Source of the DNA: Gammaproteobacteria bacterium
GTDB taxonomy: Bacteria; Pseudomonadota; Gammaproteobacteria; S012-40
Length of the DNA: 12,782 nucleotides
Direction of reading: 5' to 3'
Assembly (NCBI GenBank): GCA_029864945.1
Contig: JAOTSL010000057.1
Span: 1 to 12,782 of the forward strand
The notes beneath the pieces were generated by a model, which had not been told where the DNA came from, ran no database searches, and worked only from the letters and a program-made list of their open reading frames with translations. Shown piece by piece: positions 7,192 to 12,782 of this stretch (within the stretch, counting starts at the first letter, position 1; the number at the start of each line of letters is the position of its first letter). The translations under genes and the position numbers were made by a program.

Positions 7192-7218
7192 CCTGACTTT
7201 ACTGTTGGGGAAGTCAGG
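7192..7218. promoter_or_regulatory. perfect dyad, candidate metal-regulator operator
   Basis: CCTGACTT (7192-7199) and AAGTCAGG (7211-7218) form a perfect inverted repeat with an 11-base centre. Allowing two mismatches the arms reach 11 bases around TGTTG. It lies 42 bases upstream of the CopZ-like start codon. Length and layout resemble MerR-family (CueR/HmrR-type) copper operators, which sit between -35 and -10, but the half-site is not the classical ACCTTCC, and no ideal 19-bp-spaced promoter is seen. Confidence 0.5.
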
Positions 7219-7327
7219 TCGCTAATATCTGTTTTTCCTATATCATAGCTAAATTTCTGCAGATGTTACCGGTGTTTTTATTTTACTAGCAGCATAAGTT
7301 ATACCATCGATGTTGTTTAATGCCTGT

Positions 7328-7371
7328 TATTACGGTAATAGGACACATATCACACGTCATTGTCCTATTAC
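7328..7371. promoter_or_regulatory. nested inverted repeats with three copies of a GTAATA half-site
   Basis: GTAATAGGACA (7335-7345) is repeated exactly in inverted orientation as TGTCCTATTAC (7361-7371), with a 15-base spacer. A third inverted copy of the inner half, TATTAC (7328-7333), abuts the first to form the 13-base palindrome TATTACGGTAATA. The outer stem extends two more pairs (one a wobble). There is no T tract. The layout suggests cooperative binding of a dimeric regulator, with a structured RNA as an alternative. Confidence 0.5.
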
Positions 7372-7587
7372 TGAATGATTGTCTGATTATGAAGTAGGTA
7401 CGGGTTATTCGTTTTAGTTATTGATTTTATGTCTATTTACTTTAAACTGAGTTGGATACTGTATTTTTTGTTTGTATTTAATTTGAACTCATAAAGATTG
7501 ACGGTATCAAAAGTTATCTAGAAAGATGGAAAGTGTCTCCAAATGATTTCATTATTATTAATTTCAATATAACAATGAGACTGATAA

Positions 7588-7974
7588 ATGCGCCGAATTA
7601 GAAGCCGACAATTAATTAACTTGATGCTTGTGTTATCACTATGTATAGCACCGTTTCAGGTATTGTTTGCTAATGCTCATATGTCACATGAAACTAAAAT
7701 ATCACAAGCAGACGTTGTTGAAATGACTATGATGATGGCCGAAGGTGAGCATATGTCAGGCGCCACTGATAGTCATCATAACTTATCTAGTCTGGGTGAC
7801 TCCGGTGGTAAAGACTGCGAGAAAACCTGTAACCATTGTGTTTTTTTTAGTGCAGCGGTTTTTTCTCTGCCTTGTTTAAATAATAAAGTACTTTCTATCT
7901 ACAATCCTCATATTAGTAATTTTCCTTCGGGCGTTGTGACCGACGTCGACGTTAGACCCCCTAAAATCCTCTAA
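7588..7974 (+). CDS. small exported His/Met/Cys-rich protein of the copper cluster
   Basis: 128 residues with an Arg-rich start and a hydrophobic core (about 9-28), with a predicted cleavage after FANA at residue 30. No proper lipobox precedes Cys19. The mature protein of about 98 residues begins with a metal-ligand-rich part: HMSH (31-34), MTMMM (46-50), GEHM (53-56) and SHH (62-64). It continues with a CxxxCxxC cluster (Cys77, Cys81, Cys84), His83 and Cys96. Small exported proteins of this look (DUF2946/CopL-like) often accompany copper-resistance genes; membership here is by resemblance only. It lies 214 bases before the efflux operon on the same strand, with no clear terminator between. 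A role in binding Cu(I)/Ag(I) in the periplasm is inferred. The ribosome-binding site upstream of the ATG is weak. Confidence 0.65.
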   Translation: MRRIRSRQLINLMLVLSLCIAPFQVLFANAHMSHETKISQADVVEMTMMMAEGEHMSGATDSHHNLSSLGDSGGKDCEKTCNHCVFFSAAVFSLPCLNNKVLSIYNPHISNFPSGVVTDVDVRPPKIL

Positions 7975-8188
7975 ATTTTCCACTTCAATTGAATCAGTTA
8001 ATTCTGAGCTATATTCTTATACGTAGTCAAAAATATTTTCGCGTTGTTAATATTCAGGGTGATAAGATTTTGTTGCACTAATTCAACTTGTGCTGCATTT
8101 CTTAGTGTTTTTTTTATTTTAAATGATTAAATTGATTGATTGAAGTTAGAACTATTTCTTGCTTGATTAAAAATTATGGTAACTCAGA

Positions 8189-9523
8189 ATGAAAAATTAT
8201 TTGTATGTACGGTTTGTTAGTCTCAGTGAGAGGCGAGTGAGACAGATCCTCAATTTTCGATGGGTTGTTGTCTTAACATTTTTACTAACAAGTAACATAT
8301 TGTCTGCTGTTGAACCTGACAATAAATTGAATGTTGAGATTACGTTGCAGCATGCAGTTCAAATTGCATTAAAAGAGAACCCAAAAATTGAGAGGAGTAT
8401 GGCTCAATATAATGCGTTGGCACAATTACCTGAACAAATGGGAGCTGTACCAGAGCCACGCTTAATACTCAATGCGGTTAATTTTCCCGTTGATTCATTT
8501 TCGTTGAGCCAAACACCTATGACGCAAATGCAGTTTGGAATAAGCCAGAGTTTGCCGTTTCCTGGAAAGCTTGCACTTAAACAAAATGTGGCAGAGAAAG
8601 AATCTCTGGCAAATAGAGAATTGATAGCATCAACTAAGCAATCAATTGTAAGAAGTGTTAAGCATTTGTGGTGGCAGTTGTTCTATCTTGATCGCTCTCT
8701 GGATACAGTGGCCGGTAACCTGAAACTATTGGCCGAATTTATTGATGTTGCAGAGACAAAATATACGGTTGGGAAAGGTTTGCAGCAAGAGGTTTTGCTT
8801 GCTCACGTAGAGCTTGCAAAACTGGAAGATAGCCAATTGCAAATAAATGCCATACGAGAAAAGGCGCAAGCGAGTTTTAATGCGATGCTTAACCGTGATA
8901 CCGCAACTATCGTTAAGCTTTCAAAGATTGTTTCAAAGGCTTTGCCTGAAATTGAGCCACTCTCACAGCTGCTAAACCAAGCCACGGAAATGAGACCGGA
9001 AATACGCACAGCCATATTACACATATCTGCTGCATCTAGTCGTATGGTTTTAGCTGACAAGGACTATTACCCAGATTTTCAATTGGGTGCGACTTATGGA
9101 TGGAGGCAGGATCAAACTGGATTGGCGAGTATGCAGTTTTCAATGAATTTGCCGTTTAATACTGAAAAAAGGCAGGATAAAAAGAAAGATCAACGTAAGC
9201 ATGAATGGCTGCAACAAAAATTTGCATTGGAAGATATGAAAAATACAGTAGCTGAGGAAATTCATCAAGCCCTCGCCGATTACGAACGGTCAAGGAAACA
9301 AGTGCTTATTTATCAAGATAGAATTATTCCTCAAGCCAGTCAAACAGTCGACTCTATGTTGGCTGGATATCAGGTAAATAAAGTTGACTTTCTAAATTTA
9401 TTACGCTCGCAGGTTAATTTGTTTAATTTCCAAACACAGTATTGGTGGGCTTTGAGTTCAGCTAATCAGGCGTTAGCAGCCTTGGAATACGCAGTAGGAA
9501 AAGAGGTAACCCATGAAAAATAA
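8189..9523 (+). CDS. cusC: TolC-family outer-membrane channel, CusC-like
   Basis: The outer-membrane factor of the metal efflux complex, a trimeric beta-barrel plus periplasmic alpha-barrel that passes ions out of the cell. The 444 residues match the family length. Two repeated OEP halves are seen: the first with LQHAVQIALKENP (53-65) and the SLPFPGK segment typical of metal-type channels, the second beginning near residue 250 with a shared MRPEIR motif. Long coiled-coil helices are evident in both. The signal peptide hydrophobic core is at about 25-39, behind an unusually long charged leader. A GTG at 8237 (residue 17), preceded by GAGAGG, could be the real start. Unlike E. coli CusC, no cysteine lipobox is present, so lipid anchoring is not expected. 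Its end overlaps the adaptor gene by 11 bases, indicating translational coupling. Confidence 0.88.
   Translation: MKNYLYVRFVSLSERRVRQILNFRWVVVLTFLLTSNILSAVEPDNKLNVEITLQHAVQIALKENPKIERSMAQYNALAQLPEQMGAVPEPRLILNAVNFPVDSFSLSQTPMTQMQFGISQSLPFPGKLALKQNVAEKESLANRELIASTKQSIVRSVKHLWWQLFYLDRSLDTVAGNLKLLAEFIDVAETKYTVGKGLQQEVLLAHVELAKLEDSQLQINAIREKAQASFNAMLNRDTATIVKLSKIVSKALPEIEPLSQLLNQATEMRPEIRTAILHISAASSRMVLADKDYYPDFQLGATYGWRQDQTGLASMQFSMNLPFNTEKRQDKKKDQRKHEWLQQKFALEDMKNTVAEEIHQALADYERSRKQVLIYQDRIIPQASQTVDSMLAGYQVNKVDFLNLLRSQVNLFNFQTQYWWALSSANQALAALEYAVGKEVTHEK
9503..9506 (+). promoter_or_regulatory. Shine-Dalgarno of the adaptor gene inside the channel gene
   Basis: GAGG sits 6 bases before the ATG at 9513, within the last codons of the preceding gene. 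Together with the 11-base overlap it supports coupled translation and fixes the adaptor start. Confidence 0.7.
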
Positions 9524-11030
9524 AATAATATTAATTTTAGTCGTCTCTCTAATGACAGGTGCATTTGGTGGATACTGGATTGCAACGAAGACTATGGATA
9601 AAGTTATTGAAGAATCCCCAGGTGGAGAACGTAAAGCACTTTATTATCGAAACCCGATGAATCCAGCCATTACATCGCCGACTTTCCAGAAAGATGATAT
9701 GGGAATGGATTATATTGCAGTTTATGCAGATGAGGATAAACCTAAAGAACGAGAACTACTTTTTTATAGAAACCCAATGAATCCAGCTATTACATCTGAG
9801 GTTTTCCAACAAGATGAGATGGGAATGGATTATATCCCTGTATATGCCGACGGTGGCGATAGTGGTTTGCCAGTTGGAACAGTAATAATTGATCCAGTGG
9901 TTGTACAAAATATTGGTGTAAGGACAGAAAAGTCTCGAAAAGATAAAATTTCACGTCGCCTAAATTCTTTAGGGCGTGTGGATTTTAATGAAGAGCGTCT
10001 CGCTCGTTTACATCCTAAGACGTCTGGCTGGATAGAAAAATTACGCGTTGATGAAACTGGTAAAGCTGTTAAAAAAGATGCTGTTTTACTCAGTATTTAT
10101 TCTCCCGATCTTGTTGCGGCCCAACGTGAATATCTTATTGCGTTAAAAAACTGGGAAGCTGTGTCAAAGCAGTCTCCTGAGCGTTCCAGGCAAACTACGA
10201 AAACCATTTTAGATAGCGCGCTGGATAGGCTTGAGTTGTTGGATGTACCTGCTCATCAATTGGTGGAGTTAAAACTAAAACGAAAAATAAGTAAGTATCT
10301 TCATATTCATTCGCCTTTTAGCGGAACCATTATGCATATAGGTTCCAGAGAAGGACAGTATGTTACCCCGAAAGATGAATTGTATTTAATCGCAGATTTA
10401 CAAAAAATCTGGGTATATGTTGATGTATACGAAGATGAAATGGCCTGGGTGAAGCTAGGCGATGAAGTGGAAATGAAAGTGCGAGCCGCACCTGGTAGAC
10501 TTTTTACGGGAACAGTGCGTTTCATTTACCCTTACCTTGAGGGAAAAACTCGGACAGTACGCATTAGACTCGAATTTAATAATTCTGAAAATATTTTGAA
10601 ACCAGGTATGTTCGCAAATGTTATTTTACGAACTGATACACAAGCTGAGGCGATTGTTGTTCCCAGTTCAGCCATTGTTAGATCCGGTAGTAGAGACCAG
10701 GTTTTTGTGGTTAGGGCACCAGGAAAATTCGAGCCAAGGGAGGTTTTATTGGGGTTAAGCGCAGATGGATACACTCAAATATTAAGTGGACTGGCTGAAG
10801 GTGAAGAAGTAGTAACATCTTCTACGTTTCTAATAGATTCTGAATCTAAGTTGAGAGAAGCCACCGCAAAAATGATGGAAGCAATGAAAACAGTTAGCAG
10901 TCCTGACACCAAAAATCATGATATGAATATGGAGGACATGGATATGGGAGATATGACCTTAGGTGAGCAGGCTGTTGAAAAACATAACATGCATGACATG
11001 GATATGTCTGATATGAATATGTCTGAGTAG
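9513..11030 (+). CDS. cusB: CusB-like periplasmic adaptor with tandem metal-binding modules and Met-rich tail
   Basis: The membrane-fusion protein that links pump and channel and, in E. coli, binds Cu(I)/Ag(I) through methionines. The 505 residues have an N-terminal membrane anchor or signal (about 4-23). Two near-identical 28-residue modules follow (45-72 and 85-112), each with NPMNP and MGMDYI. These are a cysteine-free form of the heavy-metal-binding domain whose usual motifs are CPMHP and CGM. The adaptor core comes next: beta-barrel and lipoyl-like segments (TSGWIEKL, IYSPDLVAAQREYL near 200), a helical hairpin (about 205-260), and a second lipoyl half with HSPFSGTI near 275. The usual C-terminal domains end at about 455. 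The last 43 residues (463-505) carry ten Met and three His in DM/NM repeats. E. coli CusB is about 407 residues; the extra length is these two additions. Confidence 0.9.
   Translation: MKNKIILILVVSLMTGAFGGYWIATKTMDKVIEESPGGERKALYYRNPMNPAITSPTFQKDDMGMDYIAVYADEDKPKERELLFYRNPMNPAITSEVFQQDEMGMDYIPVYADGGDSGLPVGTVIIDPVVVQNIGVRTEKSRKDKISRRLNSLGRVDFNEERLARLHPKTSGWIEKLRVDETGKAVKKDAVLLSIYSPDLVAAQREYLIALKNWEAVSKQSPERSRQTTKTILDSALDRLELLDVPAHQLVELKLKRKISKYLHIHSPFSGTIMHIGSREGQYVTPKDELYLIADLQKIWVYVDVYEDEMAWVKLGDEVEMKVRAAPGRLFTGTVRFIYPYLEGKTRTVRIRLEFNNSENILKPGMFANVILRTDTQAEAIVVPSSAIVRSGSRDQVFVVRAPGKFEPREVLLGLSADGYTQILSGLAEGEEVVTSSTFLIDSESKLREATAKMMEAMKTVSSPDTKNHDMNMEDMDMGDMTLGEQAVEKHNMHDMDMSDMNMSE
9645..9848 (+). 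repeat. tandem duplication encoding two metal-binding modules
   Basis: Two 84-base units (9645-9728 and 9765-9848) with a period of 120 bases encode the paired YRNPMNPAITS...MGMDYI modules of the adaptor. The copies remain strongly similar at DNA level, with many third-position differences, consistent with an older duplication kept under protein-level selection. Confidence 0.85.
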
Positions 11031-11033
11031 GAG
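11029..11033 (+). promoter_or_regulatory. strong Shine-Dalgarno of the pump gene overlapping the adaptor stop
   Basis: AGGAG overlaps the TAG stop codon of the adaptor gene (11028-11030) and lies 6 bases before the ATG at 11040. This is a near-ideal site and supports operonic, coupled translation. Confidence 0.8.
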
Positions 11034-11039
11034 TACGTT

Positions 11040-12782
11040 ATGATAAAAAAAATAATTGATGCTTCTCTGAAAGATAAATTTCAGGTGCTGTTAGTTGCTT
11101 TTTTGTTGCTTGCAGCTGGATTGTGGGCAATAAAGAATACACCATTGGATGCTATTCCAGATTTATCCGACGTTCAGGTTATTGTTTTTACGGAATATGC
11201 CGGTCAAGCACCTCAAGTGGTTGAGGACCAGGTAACATACCCCTTAACTACCGCTATGCTTGCAGTGCCAAATGCAAAAGTGGTTCGAGGATATTCTTTT
11301 TTCGGATATTCATTTGTTTATATTATATTTGAAGACGGCACAGACATGTATTGGGCACGTTCTCGCGTGTTGGAATATCTTAACTATGTCAGCGCCCGTT
11401 TGCCTACGGGCGTCTCGCCTAGTTTAGGGCCGGATGCAACAGGAGTAGGCTGGATTTACGAATATGCTTTGATCGACAAAACAGGTCAACATGATCTTGC
11501 TGAGCTACGTTCCATTCAAGATTGGTATTTACGTTACCCATTGCAAACAGTAAAAGGTGTTTCGGAAGTTGCATCGGTTGGTGGTCATATTAAACAATAT
11601 CAGGTTGAAGTAGACCCGAATGCATTGCTTGCTTATAACATTCCGTTATCAAAAGTTAAGTATGCTATTCAGCGTTCTAATCAGGATGTTGGTGGAAAAT
11701 TAATTGAAATGGCTGAAACCGAATATATGGTTAGAGGTTTGGGTTATATCAAATCCTTATCAGACCTTAAAGGGGTTCCTGTCGGTGTTGATGGAAATGG
11801 AACACCGATACGTTTACAAGATGTGGCTAATGTACAGCTTGGGCCAGAGTTGCGTCGTGGCATTGTCGAATTTAACGGAGAGGGCGAAGCTGCTGGCGGC
11901 ATTGTTATTATGCGTTATGGCGAGAATGCAATGTCAACCATCGAAGGAGTGCGTCTCAAGTTAGAAGAGCTTAAGGTTGGTTTGCCCGATGGAGTGGAAA
12001 TTGTACCAGTTTATGATCGGGGTGATTTAATTCAGCGCGCAGTGGATAATTTGACTGAAAAACTGATTGAAGAATCTATTATAGTTAGCATCATTTGTAT
12101 TTTGTTTTTATTGCATGCTCGGTCAGCTTTAGTTGCTATTTTGGTTTTGCCCATGGGAATATTAATTGCCTTTATTGTAATGAAATATCAGGGCATCAAT
12201 GCAAATATCATGTCTCTGGGAGGGATTGCAATTGCTATCGGTGCCATGGTGGATGGGGCTATCGTAATGATAGAAAATGCGCACAAACATTTAGAGCAAA
12301 TGGTGCGTGAAAAGGGAGAGGCTTTAACTAACTCTCAGCGATGGCAGGCGATTTCAGATGCATCAAAAGAAGTTGGGCCGGCACTCTTTTTTTCCTTACT
12401 CATTATTACTGTTTCTTTTTTACCTGTGTTTACTCTGCAGGCTCAGGAAGGTCGTCTGTTTGCCCCGTTAGCGTTCACCAAAACCTATGCTATGGCTGCG
12501 GCAGCCATATTAGCAATTACGCTGGTGCCCGTATTGATGGGCTTTTTTATTCGGGGAAAAATATTACCTGAAGCGAAAAACCCGGTTAATCGTCTTCTTC
12601 ACTCTTTACATGCGCCAGCATTGGCGTTTGCTATTCGCTGGAAATATTTTGTTATTACTCTTTCGATTGGTTTATTGCTTGTCAGTATTTATCCCGTTTC
12701 AAAACTGGGTAGTGAATTTATGCCTCCCTTGGATGAGGGGGATATTTTGTATATGCCAACGACATATCCTGGATTGTCGATC
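11040..12782 (+). CDS. cusA: CusA-type heavy-metal RND efflux pump (3' end outside window)
   Basis: The inner-membrane proton-driven pump that exports Cu(I)/Ag(I) through the adaptor and channel. 581 codons are open to the window edge; E. coli CusA has 1047 residues, so about 55% is visible. The reading aligns almost without gaps. TM1 is at about 15-31, followed by PDLSDVQVIV (40-49), the porter domain with GPDATGVGWIYEYAL (130-144), and the TM2-TM6 block (about 340-505). Asp405 in GAMVDGAIVMIEN is the proton-relay aspartate. Methionines 391, 403, 410, 485, 500 and 572 match CusA Met391, 403, 410, 486, 501 and 573. The position of CusA Met271 is Leu here. The DLSD and Met-relay features favour monovalent Cu/Ag over the divalent CzcA type. 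Third gene of the operon. Confidence 0.93.
   Translation, partial: MIKKIIDASLKDKFQVLLVAFLLLAAGLWAIKNTPLDAIPDLSDVQVIVFTEYAGQAPQVVEDQVTYPLTTAMLAVPNAKVVRGYSFFGYSFVYIIFEDGTDMYWARSRVLEYLNYVSARLPTGVSPSLGPDATGVGWIYEYALIDKTGQHDLAELRSIQDWYLRYPLQTVKGVSEVASVGGHIKQYQVEVDPNALLAYNIPLSKVKYAIQRSNQDVGGKLIEMAETEYMVRGLGYIKSLSDLKGVPVGVDGNGTPIRLQDVANVQLGPELRRGIVEFNGEGEAAGGIVIMRYGENAMSTIEGVRLKLEELKVGLPDGVEIVPVYDRGDLIQRAVDNLTEKLIEESIIVSIICILFLLHARSALVAILVLPMGILIAFIVMKYQGINANIMSLGGIAIAIGAMVDGAIVMIENAHKHLEQMVREKGEALTNSQRWQAISDASKEVGPALFFSLLIITVSFLPVFTLQAQEGRLFAPLAFTKTYAMAAAAILAITLVPVLMGFFIRGKILPEAKNPVNRLLHSLHAPALAFAIRWKYFVITLSIGLLLVSIYPVSKLGSEFMPPLDEGDILYMPTTYPGLSI

Larger units (their letters stand above)
7151..7587. 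other. divergent control region of the copper genes
   Basis: A 437-base AT-rich gap between the divergent CopZ-like gene and the small His/Met/Cys-rich gene. It contains a perfect 8-bp dyad (7192-7218) and a group of nested inverted repeats (7328-7371), listed separately. The remainder is AT-rich with no convincing paired -35/-10 toward 7588. A 21-codon hydrophobic frame (7429-7494) has no ribosome-binding site and is not called. Confidence 0.6.

Noticed and set aside
7429..7494. 21-codon hydrophobic frame in the copper control region
   Set aside because: No Shine-Dalgarno, and in AT-rich DNA such frames are common by chance.
7975..8188. CusR-type box or terminator between the small His/Met/Cys gene and the channel gene
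   Set aside because: No match to the CusR palindrome and no GC stem with a T tract; only AT-rich words such as two AATATT copies.
11704..12571. Three forward open frames (71-86 codons) inside the pump gene
   Set aside because: They are in other frames of the continuous 581-codon pump reading, which matches CusA throughout.

Overview
The window is AT-rich DNA (about 40% G+C by eye) with tightly packed bacterial genes. The housekeeping genes point to a gammaproteobacterium: a type I DAHP synthase collinear residue-for-residue with E. coli AroG, a full-length Prc/Tsp-type tail-specific protease, and a CusCBA-type metal efflux operon. Genus is not resolvable from sequence reading alone. No tRNA, rRNA, CRISPR array, transposase or integrase was recognised.

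Layout. Positions 1-110 hold the 3' tail of a gene entering from the left. 402-752 encodes a small secreted acidic protein of unknown function. It converges on a DAHP synthase gene on the minus strand (873-1934). Divergent from that, across about 300 bp, is a large PLP-dependent enzyme of the cystathionine-synthase/lyase fold with unusual N- and C-terminal extensions (2237-4087). A 400-bp gap with a strong REP-like palindrome leads to prc (4490-6607).

The right half looks like a copper/silver handling module. A minus-strand gene (6734-7150) encodes a CopZ-type zinc/[2Fe-2S] protein without the usual HMA domain. It diverges, across a 437-bp region with two striking inverted-repeat structures, from a small exported His/Met/Cys-rich protein (7588-7974). 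Next come a TolC-family outer-membrane channel (8189-9523), a periplasmic adaptor (9513-11030) and a CusA-type RND pump (11040 to the window edge, 581 codons visible). The three efflux genes are tightly coupled: an 11-nt overlap between the first two, and a Shine-Dalgarno overlapping the adaptor stop codon before the pump.

How it works together (inference from family knowledge). The pump, adaptor and channel form a tripartite complex that expels Cu(I)/Ag(I) from periplasm and cytoplasm across the outer membrane. E. coli has a periplasmic carrier gene cusF between cusC and cusB; none is present here. Instead the adaptor carries two tandem cysteine-free metal-binding modules at its N terminus and a Met/His/Asp-rich tail at its C terminus, and a small His/Met/Cys-rich exported protein sits upstream. 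These are candidate substitutes for the carrier. The CopZ-type protein would handle copper in the cytoplasm. No metal-responsive regulator gene lies in the window; the inverted repeats at 7192-7218 and 7328-7371 are the best candidates for its binding sites.

The most interesting points are the metal-binding architecture of the adaptor, a Leu at the position of the periplasmic Met271 of E. coli CusA, the nested inverted repeats in the divergent copper control region, and a Gly at position 150 of the DAHP synthase, where a feedback-desensitising substitution is known in AroG. No radically new system was identified.
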